Source of the DNA: Cellvibrio sp. UBA7661
GTDB taxonomy: Bacteria > Pseudomonadota > Gammaproteobacteria > Pseudomonadales > Cellvibrionaceae
Reading direction: 5' to 3'
NCBI GenBank assembly: GCA_002483365.1
Contig: DLHT01000018.1
Location: forward strand, 14,372 to 78,371
DNA length: 64,000 nt
A program made the position numbers and the translations under genes. The notes under the pieces were generated by a model. The model saw only the letters and a program-made list of their open reading frames with translations. It was not told the DNA's origin and did no database searches. Position 1 is the first letter of the stretch. Every line of letters starts with the position of its first letter. Of this stretch, positions 8,660 through 18,477 are shown one piece after another.

Positions 8660-9403
8660 GTGGATAAAGCACTTTTTATCGCAATGACCGGTGCCAAGCA
8701 CAACATGCTGGCGCAGGCCAATCGCGCCAATAATCTGGCTAATTTAAGCACCACCGGATTTCGTGCTGACTTTGAACAGTCGCGCAGCATGGGTGTGTAT
8801 TACGGCGATGGTCAGCCAACCCGCGCTTACGCCATGACGGAATCCCCCCGCGCTGATTTCACGCCTGGCTCAATGATTGCCACCAACAACCCGCTCGACG
8901 TTGCGATACAGGGCAATGGTTTTATCGCCGTGCAATCACCCGATGGCACAGAGGCTTATACCCGTGCCGGCAACATGGCTGTGGATGCAACCGGCATGTT
9001 GCGCACTGCCAATGGTCTGCCGGTATTAGGCGCTGGCGGGCCAATCAATATTCCCGAAAATGAAAAAGTCCAGATTGGTGCCGACGGCATTATTTCCATT
9101 ATCGGCCAAGGGCAAGGGCCTGAGGCGATGGTACAAGTCGGGCAAATCAAATTAGTGAATCCCGATATTCAAAATATTGAAAAAGGTGATGACGGTTTAT
9201 TTCGTCAGCGCGATGGTGAAATTGCATTACCTGCAGTGGAAGTGACCTTGCGCAGCGGCATGCTGGAAAGCAGTAACGTCAATGCGATCGAAGAATTTAC
9301 GCAAATTCTTAGTCTCGCACGCCAATATGAAATGCAAGTCAAGGTGATGAAATCGGCGGAAGAAAATTCCGCTGCGTCTGCCCAGTTATTGCAAATGTCG
9401 TAA
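8660..9403 (+). CDS. flgF: flagellar distal rod protein FlgF
   Basis: FlgF is a rod subunit between the proximal rod and FlgG. The 247-residue product starts with GTG, preceded by CTGGAGA. It has the axial signature NRANNLANLSTTGFRADF, the central PLDVAIQGNGFIAVQ, and a C-terminal helix ending in EYTQILSLARQYEMQ-like sequence (here EEFTQILSLARQYEMQ). It heads flgFGHIJ(KL) behind a dedicated sigma-54 promoter. Confidence 0.95.
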   Translation: MDKALFIAMTGAKHNMLAQANRANNLANLSTTGFRADFEQSRSMGVYYGDGQPTRAYAMTESPRADFTPGSMIATNNPLDVAIQGNGFIAVQSPDGTEAYTRAGNMAVDATGMLRTANGLPVLGAGGPINIPENEKVQIGADGIISIIGQGQGPEAMVQVGQIKLVNPDIQNIEKGDDGLFRQRDGEIALPAVEVTLRSGMLESSNVNAIEEFTQILSLARQYEMQVKVMKSAEENSAASAQLLQMS

Positions 9404-9450
9404 TTTTTAATGCGTTGTTTATTTAACGCATTTAACCAGAGGAATAGATC

Positions 9451-10236
9451 ATGCACGCCGCACTCTATGTCAGCAAAACCGGTTTGTCCGCACAAGATCG
9501 CCAGCTCACTACTATTTCCAACAACCTGGCAAACACCAGCACTATTGGTTTTAAACGTGACCGCGCAATTTTTGAAGATTTGCTGTATCAAAACCAACGC
9601 CAACCTGGCGCGCAGCAAACGCAAGAAACGGAATTGCCTTCAGGTTTGCAATTGGGTGCCGGTGTGCGTGTAGTGGCAACACAAAAAGAATTTACCCAGG
9701 GCAATTTGCAAGTAACAGAGCAGTCGCTTGATGTCGCAATTGATGGCCACGGTTTTTTACAAGTACTGCAACCCGACGGCACTATCGCTTACACACGCAA
9801 TGGCCAATTGCAAATCAATGGTGAAGGCCAACTTGTGAATGCAGATGGTTATTTACTGGAGCCTGCGATTATTGTTCCCGAAGGTGCCAACAAAATTACC
9901 ATTGGCGCAAACGGTACCGTTAATGCGTACACACCAGGCCAGGTTGATCCACAACAGCTAGGCGATATCACTCTGGTTGATTTTATAAACCATTCCGGTT
10001 TGCAGCCCATTGGCGGCAACTTGTTTGTGGAAACCGTTGCCAGTGGAAACCCGATTCAGGGAACGCCCGGTGAAAATGGTTTGGGCGTAATAAAGCAAGG
10101 TATGTTGGAAAACTCCAACGTGGATATTGTTGAGGAGATGGTCAACATGATCACCACCCAGCGCGCTTACGAGATGAACTCCAAAGTCGTTTCCACTGCA
10201 GACCAAATGCTGCAATACATCACCCAAAATCTTTAA
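9451..10236 (+). CDS. flgG: flagellar distal rod protein FlgG
   Basis: FlgG forms the distal rod inside the P and L rings. At 261 residues, this has the family's normal length. N-terminal signature: TTISNNLANTSTIGFKRDRA. Middle: SLDVAIDGHGFLQVLQPDG. C-terminus: VDIVEEMVNMITTQRAYEMN, close to canonical FlgG. GAGGAATAG precedes the ATG. Confidence 0.97.
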   Translation: MHAALYVSKTGLSAQDRQLTTISNNLANTSTIGFKRDRAIFEDLLYQNQRQPGAQQTQETELPSGLQLGAGVRVVATQKEFTQGNLQVTEQSLDVAIDGHGFLQVLQPDGTIAYTRNGQLQINGEGQLVNADGYLLEPAIIVPEGANKITIGANGTVNAYTPGQVDPQQLGDITLVDFINHSGLQPIGGNLFVETVASGNPIQGTPGENGLGVIKQGMLENSNVDIVEEMVNMITTQRAYEMNSKVVSTADQMLQYITQNL

Positions 10237-10251
10237 GTGAGTGATTCAATC

Positions 10252-10971
10252 ATGCGCACTTTTTATATTGGTAAGCATCGTTTATTGGGATTGTTTGTAT
10301 TGAAGTCGCTTGCATTAGCGATAGTCGCAATATCTCTCAGCGGTTGCTTTACCAACAAAAAGCCAATGGCAGATGATCCTGCCTATGCACCCACAGTGGC
10401 AGCCAATATGCCAGTTCCGCAGCGTACAGAAGGCTCTTTATATCAAGACACTTACGGTTTGAATTTATTCAATGACCGCAAAGCGCATTTTGTGGGCGAT
10501 GTTATTACTGTGACCTTAAGTGAGCGTACTGTATCACGTAAATCATCGGGTGTTACTACCAGTAAAAATAGCGGTGTTGATTTTAATGCGGGTCCTTTGT
10601 TAGGTGCTAATCCCACAATCAAGGGGCGGGAGTTAACAACAACACTTGAGCAAGAAAGAACATTTGATGGCAGTGCCGATGCAGATCAAAGCAATAGTTT
10701 GCAAGGCAATATCACAGTGACTGTCGCTGAAATTTTGCCAAACGGTAATTTGATTGTGCGTGGTGAAAAATGGATCACATTAAATCGTGGCGATGAATTT
10801 ATTCGCATCAGCGGAATTGTACGGCCCGATGACATCGCACCTGATAACACCATTGTGTCTACCCGTTTGGCGAATGCAAAAATTTCTTACAGCGGTTCAG
10901 GCGAATTGGCTAGCACACAGCAAATGGGCTGGTTATCGCGTTTCTTTAATAGCGATCTGTGGCCTTTATAA
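10252..10971 (+). CDS. flgH: flagellar L-ring lipoprotein FlgH
   Basis: FlgH forms the outer-membrane L ring. It is a lipoprotein: a hydrophobic signal runs to the lipobox LSGC near residue 31. The family core is present (DRKAHFVGDVITVTL, then NGNLIVRGEKWITLN and FIRISGIVRPDDI). The ATG at 10252 gives 239 residues and a conventional signal peptide. An in-frame GTG at 10237, immediately after the flgG stop, would add five residues and cannot be excluded. Confidence 0.94.
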   Translation: MRTFYIGKHRLLGLFVLKSLALAIVAISLSGCFTNKKPMADDPAYAPTVAANMPVPQRTEGSLYQDTYGLNLFNDRKAHFVGDVITVTLSERTVSRKSSGVTTSKNSGVDFNAGPLLGANPTIKGRELTTTLEQERTFDGSADADQSNSLQGNITVTVAEILPNGNLIVRGEKWITLNRGDEFIRISGIVRPDDIAPDNTIVSTRLANAKISYSGSGELASTQQMGWLSRFFNSDLWPL

Positions 10972-11007
10972 ATAAGCCCGCTGTAACTTTTCTATAGAGG
11001 TATTTTT

Positions 11008-12111
11008 ATGCGTAGTGTTTATTGTTTAGTACTTGGCATCGCATTGGTTTTCAGTAGTGCAGCCCAAGCGGAACGCATTAAAGATATCGCCAGCGTTGCC
11101 GGTGTGCGTGCCAACCAATTGGTGGGTTATGGTTTAGTTGTCGGATTGGATGGAACCGGTGACCAAACAACGCAATCGCCTTTTACGGTTCAGTCGTTCA
11201 ACAGCATGCTCAAGCAATTTGGTATCACCGTACCGGAAGGTGCGCGTATGCAAATGAAAAACGTCGCGGCGGTGATGATTCAGGCAGAACTGCCTGCGTT
11301 TGCAAAACCAGGGCAAACCCTTGATGTCACCGTCTCGTCTATTAGTAATGCAAAAAGTTTGCGCGGTGGCAGTTTATTAGTGACTCCCCTAAAAGGCCTT
11401 GATGGAAAAGTCTATGCCGTAGCTCAGGGTAATTTAGTGGTGGGTGGGCTGAGTGCATCGGGTAATGATGGTTCAAAAATTACCGTGAATATTCCTAGTG
11501 CGGGCCGTATTCCCAGCGGTGCCATTGTGGAGCGCATGGTGGAAACCAATTTCGCCGCAGGTCAGCCTATTATTTTTAATCTGCATCGCGCGGATTTCAC
11601 CACTGCCAATGCTTTGGCAAAAAGTATTAACGCCATGTTAGGGCCTGATGTGGCGCGCCCAATGGATGCTGTTTCTATTGTTGTGAATTCACCTGCGAAT
11701 CCTGCGCAGCGCGTTGATTTTATTTCGATACTGGAAAATATTGAAGTTACACCAGGTGAGGAGGTTGCCAAAGTCATCATCAATTCCCGTACGGGCACTA
11801 TCGTCGTTGGAAAAAATGTGCGTGTTTCACCGGTTGCAGTAACTCACGGTAGCTTGACAGTATCGGTAGCAGAAAGTTTAACCGTGAGCCAACCCAATGC
11901 CTTGGCCGGTGGGCAAACTGTTGTTGTGCCCAGCAGCAATGTGCAAGCCAATGAAGAAAATAATCCCATGTTTAAATTTGCACCCGGTGCCAACCTGGAT
12001 GACATAGTGCGTTCGGTTAACAACGTAGGTGCGTCACCCAGTGATTTAATGGCCATTTTGGAAGCACTTAAACAATCCGGTGCGCTAAAAGCAGAACTAG
12101 TGGTGATCTAA
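11008..12111 (+). CDS. flgI: flagellar P-ring protein FlgI
   Basis: FlgI assembles in the periplasm as the P ring around the rod, with help from FlgA. The 367-residue product has a Sec signal cleaved after AQA (about residue 21). The highly conserved start of the mature protein follows (ERIKDIASVAGVRANQLVGYG), as does the conserved ending PSDLMAILEALKQSGAL. The GAGG-containing ribosome site is clear. It abuts flgJ with no gap. Confidence 0.97.
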   Translation: MRSVYCLVLGIALVFSSAAQAERIKDIASVAGVRANQLVGYGLVVGLDGTGDQTTQSPFTVQSFNSMLKQFGITVPEGARMQMKNVAAVMIQAELPAFAKPGQTLDVTVSSISNAKSLRGGSLLVTPLKGLDGKVYAVAQGNLVVGGLSASGNDGSKITVNIPSAGRIPSGAIVERMVETNFAAGQPIIFNLHRADFTTANALAKSINAMLGPDVARPMDAVSIVVNSPANPAQRVDFISILENIEVTPGEEVAKVIINSRTGTIVVGKNVRVSPVAVTHGSLTVSVAESLTVSQPNALAGGQTVVVPSSNVQANEENNPMFKFAPGANLDDIVRSVNNVGASPSDLMAILEALKQSGALKAELVVI

Positions 12112-13323
12112 ATGTTACCTATCGACAGCAGTACAGGCATATCGCAAATTAAGGATTCCTATTTGGATCCTAATTCGCTGAATTCTGTTAAAGCAATGGG
12201 GCGCGATAAAGACCCGCAAGCATTAAAAGAAGTAGCGAAAAAATTTGAAGCGATGTTTGTGCAGCAAATGTTGAAAACCATGCGTGAAGCCAATGAGGCT
12301 TTTAGCGAAGGTAATTATTTTGATAGCCAAACCACACGCTTCCATCGTGATATGCTCGATCAGCAAATGGTGCTCAATTTAACCAGCGGTGCGGGTATTG
12401 GTTTGGCGGATCACTTTTATCAGCAAATGCTGAAAAATTATGGCGGCAATATGAAAGCGCCAGAGAATTCATCAAATACTCATGAGCTTGGCGATCTGTC
12501 CGATATTGTTACGCATCAGTCACTGCCACAAGGTGATTCTGCACGTGTAGATGCAAAAAATACAGAAGGTGATGTTGGTGATTCTATTGATGTATTAGGT
12601 GATTGGATCAACGATTTTATGCGCATGAGCGATAACTCGAATGTGCAATCTGTGTTGAGCGGCGAAACGGATAAGGATGCTGAAAATCCGGTTATTGTTG
12701 CACCGTTCATCAATTATGCAGCAATGCCCGCCTATTTGAACAAAGCCAAGTCTGCTGAAATTCGCGTAGGGCAGAAAGGTAGTATTAGTGATACCCAGGA
12801 AAATTTTGTCATGCTGCTAAAGCCTCATGCTGAAAAGGCAGCGGCAGAACTGAATGTTAATCCGGATGTATTGATTGCCCAGGTTGCATTGGAAACCGGC
12901 TGGGGAAAACACGTTATTCATGATAACCAAGGCAACAACAGTTTTAACCTGTTCAATATTAAAGCGAATACTCAATGGCAAGGCGATAAGGTGAATGTTT
13001 CTACACTTGAATATCGCAATGGTATAGCGGCAAATGAAAAAGCGGATTTCCGTAAATATACCGATTATGCCGAAAGCTTTTCAGATTACGTGAGATTGAT
13101 GAAAAATAATCCGCGTTACGACGATGTATTGGCCGCAGGAACCGATTCAAAAAAATATGCGGAAGCACTACAAGCAGCAGGTTATGCAACAGACCCGGAA
13201 TACGCCAAAAAAATTAAACGTTTGTTGAATAGCGATGCGATTAAATCAGTGGGGGATATCACAGGCACTGTGCTTTCCTCTCTCAATATGGCAGCGAAAG
13301 CTGGCCGCACATTTGTGGAGTAA
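12112..13323 (+). CDS. flgJ: flagellar rod-assembly muramidase FlgJ
   Basis: FlgJ caps the growing rod and cuts peptidoglycan to let it through. It is the two-domain (403-residue) form. The N-terminal rod-binding domain (about 30-110) includes KEVAKKFEAMFVQQMLKTMR. The C-terminal glucosaminidase domain (GH73-like, about 235-385) contains ALETGWGKHVI with the presumed catalytic Glu, then NSFNLFNIKA. The linker is longer and more acidic than in E. coli FlgJ (313 residues). The start codon immediately follows the flgI stop, suggesting translational coupling. Confidence 0.95.
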   Translation: MLPIDSSTGISQIKDSYLDPNSLNSVKAMGRDKDPQALKEVAKKFEAMFVQQMLKTMREANEAFSEGNYFDSQTTRFHRDMLDQQMVLNLTSGAGIGLADHFYQQMLKNYGGNMKAPENSSNTHELGDLSDIVTHQSLPQGDSARVDAKNTEGDVGDSIDVLGDWINDFMRMSDNSNVQSVLSGETDKDAENPVIVAPFINYAAMPAYLNKAKSAEIRVGQKGSISDTQENFVMLLKPHAEKAAAELNVNPDVLIAQVALETGWGKHVIHDNQGNNSFNLFNIKANTQWQGDKVNVSTLEYRNGIAANEKADFRKYTDYAESFSDYVRLMKNNPRYDDVLAAGTDSKKYAEALQAAGYATDPEYAKKIKRLLNSDAIKSVGDITGTVLSSLNMAAKAGRTFVE

Positions 13324-13326
13324 GTC

Positions 13327-16092
13327 ATGAGCGGTATTCTCTCTAACGCCGTATCCGGCTTGCAGGCCAGCCAAAATGCACTGCGTACTGCAGGGCATAA
13401 TATTTCCAACGCCAACACTGCTGGCTATTCCCGTCAGGAAGTAAATTACGTTACTCGCCCTGAACAAAATGCGGGTGGTGCCGGATTTATTGGTTCCGGT
13501 GTTACCACGGCTTCTATTGAGCGTGTGGTCAACGAATTTGTGACTGCCCAGTTGCGTTTGGATACCTCTACATTTAATCAGTTAAATAAATTCAACGCCA
13601 ATATTGGCAAAATGGATAAGTTGCTTGCAGACACCAGCACCGGCTTGTCCGGTGCATTGCAATCCTTTTTTTCTGCAATGCAAAATGGTGCGAATGATCC
13701 TGCCTCTACTCCTGGTCGTCAGTTAATTGTGACGGAAGCGGAAAGCATGAGCATCCGCTTCAATAATCTCAATCAGCGCTTTACTGATATCGAAAAAAGT
13801 GTAAATGGTGAAATCCGCACGGTGACCGAGCAAATTAATTCGCTAGCACAATCGGTTGCATCACTTAACCAATCGATTGGTGAGTTGCGTGCATCCGGCA
13901 GTGGCAATGCCCCGAATGATTTGCTGGATAAACGCGATGAAGCCTTGCGAAAATTATCTGAACTGGTATCGATTCAAGTCGTTAATCAAGCTGATGGCGA
14001 TGTCAATGTATTTATTGGCAATGGCCAGCCTTTGGTTATTGGTATTAAATCCAGCACGTTTAGCGTAACGAATGATGGAAAGATCCAGTTAACGGGCAAC
14101 AATTCCAATGTTGACGTTACCTCTCAAATTACTGGTGGACAACTGGGTGGTTTGGTAGGGTTCCGTGAGAGCGTGCTGTCACCTTCGCTGAACGAGTTGG
14201 GGCGCATTGCATTGACAATGGCGGATCAGTTCAACACTTTGCAGCAAGAAGGTATTGATCTGGATGGTGATTACGGCCAGCGTATGTTTGGTGATATCAA
14301 TGATCCGGTACTGGCTGCGAACCGTGTCGCACACGGTAATAATGCATTGCCTTTTGATCGGATTATTTCGGTCACTATTGATGACACTAATCAATTAAGC
14401 ACCAGTGACTATTTGTTTGAAATTGTTCCTGGCTCCAGTAATTATTTGGTTACCCGGTTATCCGATAAAACCGTGGTGGAGCAGGGTACTTTGTCTGGCG
14501 CTTACCCCACCAGCATTTCATTCGATGGCGTGAGCGTTAATTTAACCAGCGGCTCTTTTCAGGGAGGCGACAAATTCACAATCCAGCCAACTAAAAATGG
14601 TTCGCGCGATATTCGTGCTGAAATAAAACGTCCGGAAGATTTGGCATTCGCATCGCCTGTGCGTACAGCAAGCAATACCAGTAATGCTGGCAGTGGCCTT
14701 ATCAGTGCTGGTGAAGTATTAAGTTTGGTCGATGCTAACGGCAATCGTTTGCCTGCGTTTTCAAAACCGGGTGAATTATCTCCACCCATTTTGATTCGCT
14801 TTACATCTGAAACAACCTATGAAGTTCTGGACAATAGTGATCCGACCAATCCCAAACATTTAGTGCCTGCACTGCGTGAACAGATTTTTATTCCCGGTAG
14901 TAGCAATAATATTTTTACCGGCGACATTGGTGAGCATATTGTTGTAGGAAATGGCAGCCGGCTGGGGTTGCCGGAAGGTCGCTCACCGCAGGTGGTATCG
15001 GCACTAAGTGATCCACTTGCCAAAAACGGTTATTTGGCAGAGCAGCTGCATTTCACCATTAAAGATCCTGTTACCGGTTCAGTCAGTACGAAAATGCTCA
15101 CGACAGTTCCCGGTGCAACGGCAATGGAAACCGCTGCACAGATCAGTTCTGTACAAGGTGTGTCGGCACGTGCATTTACTACGGCAACCTTAACGGATTT
15201 GAATCTGGCAACGGCCGATCTTGCGCCGCCCACACAACTGTATGTGAATGGACAAGCGCTTATTCAATATGATCCCAGCAACACGGCTTTTCATGCCGAT
15301 GTGCCTGATATTGCTGTTGATGGTGAGGTTGCTTTTAATAATTACCTCGCACAGCAAATTAACAACAATCCCAATTTAACCAGTTTGGGAATTCGTGCGC
15401 AAAGTAGTACTAATCCGATTACCGGTGCACCGGAATTAAAATTGGTTGCGTCATCCGGTGTGGATTTGGATATCCGTTTGAAATCCTCATCCAATAGTAG
15501 TGTTGATGTGAATGACAGTAATGGAAATCCTAATGTTCGTTTAGTGGGGGCCGATACCGGGGCAGGTGAATTGCAAGGTATCGTAGTGGGTGGAAGAATT
15601 GATATTACGATGGCAGATGGCATTAGCCTCGGAACAGTTCCCACCGACAGCCCATTATTTGGCGATAGCGCACGCGATACTTTTGCAGGCTCTTCTTTTG
15701 TTGGCTATCAAGTTGCGATCAGCGGACAACCTAAAGCGGGCGATACATTCACAGTTGGTTTTAATACCAACGGAACGAATGACAACCGCAATGCATTGGC
15801 GATGGTTGCGCTTGAATCGCAAGGTATGATGCAAAACGGGACTCTGACACTTGAAGATGGTTATGGCAAGTTAGTTGAAGAAGTCGGTACCAAAAGCAGT
15901 CTTTCAAAAATCAATACTGAAGCAAGTAAAAGCTTGTTGGAACAAACCCAAACCATGCGCGACAGTATTTCCGGCGTTAACCTGGATGAAGAAGCGGCAG
16001 ACTTAATTAAGTTCCAGCAGCTTTATCAAGCGAATGCCCAAGTGATTTCTGTTGTGCGTGAATTGTTTGATACTCTTCTTAGTTCACTTTAA
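13327..16092 (+). CDS. flgK: flagellar hook-associated protein 1 FlgK, long form
   Basis: FlgK is the first hook-filament junction protein. The N-terminal 200 residues are canonical (SGLQASQNALRTAGHNISNA, SRQEVNYVTR, and the NDLLDKRDEALRKLSEL segment). The C-terminus has the conserved SGVNLDEEAADLIKFQQLYQ. At 921 residues it is far longer than E. coli FlgK (547) or P. aeruginosa FlgK (about 680). The excess is a beta-rich central part from about residue 320 to 830. The start codon is three bases past the flgJ stop, with TGGAG inside the flgJ end. Confidence 0.95.
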   Translation: MSGILSNAVSGLQASQNALRTAGHNISNANTAGYSRQEVNYVTRPEQNAGGAGFIGSGVTTASIERVVNEFVTAQLRLDTSTFNQLNKFNANIGKMDKLLADTSTGLSGALQSFFSAMQNGANDPASTPGRQLIVTEAESMSIRFNNLNQRFTDIEKSVNGEIRTVTEQINSLAQSVASLNQSIGELRASGSGNAPNDLLDKRDEALRKLSELVSIQVVNQADGDVNVFIGNGQPLVIGIKSSTFSVTNDGKIQLTGNNSNVDVTSQITGGQLGGLVGFRESVLSPSLNELGRIALTMADQFNTLQQEGIDLDGDYGQRMFGDINDPVLAANRVAHGNNALPFDRIISVTIDDTNQLSTSDYLFEIVPGSSNYLVTRLSDKTVVEQGTLSGAYPTSISFDGVSVNLTSGSFQGGDKFTIQPTKNGSRDIRAEIKRPEDLAFASPVRTASNTSNAGSGLISAGEVLSLVDANGNRLPAFSKPGELSPPILIRFTSETTYEVLDNSDPTNPKHLVPALREQIFIPGSSNNIFTGDIGEHIVVGNGSRLGLPEGRSPQVVSALSDPLAKNGYLAEQLHFTIKDPVTGSVSTKMLTTVPGATAMETAAQISSVQGVSARAFTTATLTDLNLATADLAPPTQLYVNGQALIQYDPSNTAFHADVPDIAVDGEVAFNNYLAQQINNNPNLTSLGIRAQSSTNPITGAPELKLVASSGVDLDIRLKSSSNSSVDVNDSNGNPNVRLVGADTGAGELQGIVVGGRIDITMADGISLGTVPTDSPLFGDSARDTFAGSSFVGYQVAISGQPKAGDTFTVGFNTNGTNDNRNALAMVALESQGMMQNGTLTLEDGYGKLVEEVGTKSSLSKINTEASKSLLEQTQTMRDSISGVNLDEEAADLIKFQQLYQANAQVISVVRELFDTLLSSL

Positions 16093-16145
16093 TCTTCTGT
16101 ATCACATTAATTCCTTCATCTCTCCTTGTTCCTCTTTAAAGGCTT

Positions 16146-16212
16146 CTCTTTAAAAAGAGGGCAAGCAGGGAGTCAAACTCCTCCCTTTGAAAAAGGGAGG
16201 CTTGGAGGGATT
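16146..16212. repeat. intergenic hairpin element between flgK and flgL
   Basis: Two adjacent hairpins, CTCTTTAAAAAGAG (16146-16159) and CCTCCC-N9-GGGAGG (16180-16200), are followed by a GGAGGGATT tail. The purine/pyrimidine asymmetric design and the isolated intergenic location suggest a small interspersed element of the kind repeated in some gammaproteobacterial genomes. Only this copy was seen in the window. Confidence 0.5.
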
Positions 16213-16317
16213 AAAAATCTCTTCTTCTTTTATTTCATAAAAATTGGATCAATTCCTGCATTGGTAGACTGTAAGTAATCAATGAGGCAAACATTTGCCG
16301 CTTTAGAGGAGTTGGTC

Positions 16318-18201
16318 ATGCGCGTATCCACCTCACAAATTTATAACATCGCAACTCTGGGAATGGGGCAGGCGCAGTCTGCTGTTACCAAAACCCAGGA
16401 ACAAATGTCGACCGGGAAAAAAGTATTATCGCCTGCGGATGATCCTGTGGCGGCGACGGCAATTTTGCGTCTCAACCAGGAATTGGCGCGTACCGAGCAA
16501 TATGGAAAAAATATTAATATTGCAGAGTCCAATCTGAATCTTGAGGAATCGACAACGCAAACCGTGATCGACCTTGTCCAACGTATGCGTGAACTTGCGG
16601 TGAAAGCAGGTAACACAGCTATTTATACGTCTACCGATTACAAAGCGCTTGCAGCAGAAGTGGATACACGGATTGCCGAGCTTGCGAACTTGCAAAATAC
16701 CCGCAATGCATCGGGCCAGTATATTTTTGCGGGTTATAAAGGTGATACCAAACCGTTTGTCAGTGATATTGGTGGTAATTTCACGTATATGGGCGACGAA
16801 GGGCAATTGCGTTTGCAAGCGTCCACATCGGTAACTGTGGCGGTCAGTGACTCTGGTAAAAAGCTATTTGTAGATATCCCCAGTGGGCACAACACATTTA
16901 CTACCTCTGCTGGTACAGGGAACAAAGCCATTCCTCCTGCAGTGATTTCGGTAGGTGAGGTAATTGACCAGCAAGAATTTGATCGTCTTTATCCAGAAGA
17001 TTTACAGGTTATTTTTACCAAAAATGGTTCAGTGGTGAATTTCACTGTCACTGAGCGTGCCAGTGGAAAAATATTACTGCCTGCGCAACTGTATGTGGCG
17101 GGGGATGATATTGAAGTCGCGGGTGCGAAATTTAAAATTTTGGGGAATCCTTATGCGGGTAACCCTGCCATTCCTGCTGAATTGGATTTTGGTGCAGTAG
17201 GTGCATTTGATTTTTCCGTAACACCAACGAATGTTTCCATTACTGTTGGTGGAAAAACAGAAACTCTGCTGCTTGATCAAAACGTCACTAACGCAACGGA
17301 TTTGACTGCTGCTTTTAACAGCGTAGCAGGTACGCCCAGCAATGCGGACAAACTGGCCAATTTGGGTATTACCGTTGACTCAACCGGTTTTCATTCTCCA
17401 ACCGGTTTGAATATTACCGTGCGTAACGGTACGCCGGATACTGATACAGCGTTGGGATTTAACACGCAAAGTAATGGGACTACTTCCGTTAATTTGCCTT
17501 TTGCTTTTGTCAGTGCAGAAGATTTCAGTACATCACCTACGACATTTCAATTGGAAGTGAATGGCCGGACTGAGTCAATTACCTTCAATCAAAACATAAC
17601 CAACGTCACTGATTTGGCCAACGCATTTCGTACACCGGATAATGCTGCCAAGCTTGCGCGTTTGGGAATTACAGTTACTGATCAGGGATTAATTTCAAAT
17701 ACCAATGCCACCATTACTATCAAGGGTGGCAATCTGGATGTAAATAATGTCACTGGTCTGAACACGCAGGATACGGGTACTTCTTCAACCCGTGGTGTAC
17801 TTATCGAAACCGGCGATAGTTTTTTTGTGGAATCCACCAACAAGCAAGGCTTACTCACCACGCTCACACGTTTTAGTGAGGCAATGAAATCTGTTGTGGA
17901 TACACCGGAAAGCAAAGAGGTATTAGCCAAGATCGTTGCCAAAACCTTGACCAATTTGCAAAACGCAGTAACCAATCTTACTTCTGTGCAGGGTGAAATG
18001 GGATCGCGCTTGAATACACTGGAGAGTAGCAAGGAGTTAAATCTGGATATTACGTTGTCTACCAAGACAGTATTGTCCGGCTTACAGGATTTGGATTATG
18101 GCGAAGCCTCTATTCAATTAACCATGCAATCATTGGTGTTGAATGCAGCACAACAAAGCTTTGCCAAAGTTAGCCAGTTATCGCTTTTTACTTATTTATA
18201 A
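16318..18201 (+). CDS. flgL: flagellar hook-associated protein 3 FlgL, long form with internal duplication
   Basis: FlgL is the second hook-filament junction protein. I chose the ATG at 16318, where GAGGAG sits six bases upstream and the protein begins MRVSTSQIYN as in other FlgL; a start at 16282 would add an atypical leader. N-terminal motif: QEQMSTGKKVLSPADDPVAA. C-terminal motif: LDYGEASIQLTMQSLVLNAA. Length is 627 residues, versus 317 in E. coli and about 440 in P. aeruginosa. Residues about 297-390 and 401-490 are two diverged copies of one ~95-residue module (17206-17487 and 17518-17787). Confidence 0.95.
   Translation: MRVSTSQIYNIATLGMGQAQSAVTKTQEQMSTGKKVLSPADDPVAATAILRLNQELARTEQYGKNINIAESNLNLEESTTQTVIDLVQRMRELAVKAGNTAIYTSTDYKALAAEVDTRIAELANLQNTRNASGQYIFAGYKGDTKPFVSDIGGNFTYMGDEGQLRLQASTSVTVAVSDSGKKLFVDIPSGHNTFTTSAGTGNKAIPPAVISVGEVIDQQEFDRLYPEDLQVIFTKNGSVVNFTVTERASGKILLPAQLYVAGDDIEVAGAKFKILGNPYAGNPAIPAELDFGAVGAFDFSVTPTNVSITVGGKTETLLLDQNVTNATDLTAAFNSVAGTPSNADKLANLGITVDSTGFHSPTGLNITVRNGTPDTDTALGFNTQSNGTTSVNLPFAFVSAEDFSTSPTTFQLEVNGRTESITFNQNITNVTDLANAFRTPDNAAKLARLGITVTDQGLISNTNATITIKGGNLDVNNVTGLNTQDTGTSSTRGVLIETGDSFFVESTNKQGLLTTLTRFSEAMKSVVDTPESKEVLAKIVAKTLTNLQNAVTNLTSVQGEMGSRLNTLESSKELNLDITLSTKTVLSGLQDLDYGEASIQLTMQSLVLNAAQQSFAKVSQLSLFTYL
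17206..17787 (+). repeat. tandem duplicated module inside flgL
   Basis: Copy 1 (17206-17487) and copy 2 (17518-17787) align along their length. Each has DFS-x-x-PT at the start, then GKTET or GRTES, then QN(V/I)TN-x-TDL with an AF pair, then A-KLA-x-LGITV, and ends NTQ-x-x-GT-S. They are 104 residues apart. The pattern resembles the flagellin hook IN motif found in exposed domains of axial proteins. Confidence 0.85.
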
Positions 18202-18226
18202 TCTTCATCGCTCTATGAATCACTTT

Positions 18227-18273
18227 ATGAATTGATGCTCACTACTTTTGTTGATTGCCTGACATCAATTCAT
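18227..18273. repeat. inverted repeat downstream of flgL
   Basis: ATGAATTGATG (18227-18237) and its exact reverse complement CATCAATTCAT (18263-18273) are separated by 25 bases in the flgL-fliT gap. It could be an operator or RNA structure. There is no T tract typical of a terminator. Confidence 0.45.
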
Positions 18274-18477
18274 GGAGTGTCCGCAAAATGAGTGCGTCAC
18301 CATCGCCGCTCTATATCGTCTCACTACATCATCGTCTTACTATAATGAAGACTTGATGTAATGGCATGTAAGTCATAATTTATACGCAGGTCAGTTATCT
18401 TTTGCTAATCTTGCACTATAGCGTTAGTCTGCCTTTAGCCATTATTAAGAGTTGTTCTATTACGTAGAGTTGTATTT

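Noticed and set aside
16245..16260. Sigma-54-like TGGATC-N5-CTGCA before flgL
   Set aside because: GG and GC spacing fits but several key consensus bases differ, and flgL can be transcribed from upstream.
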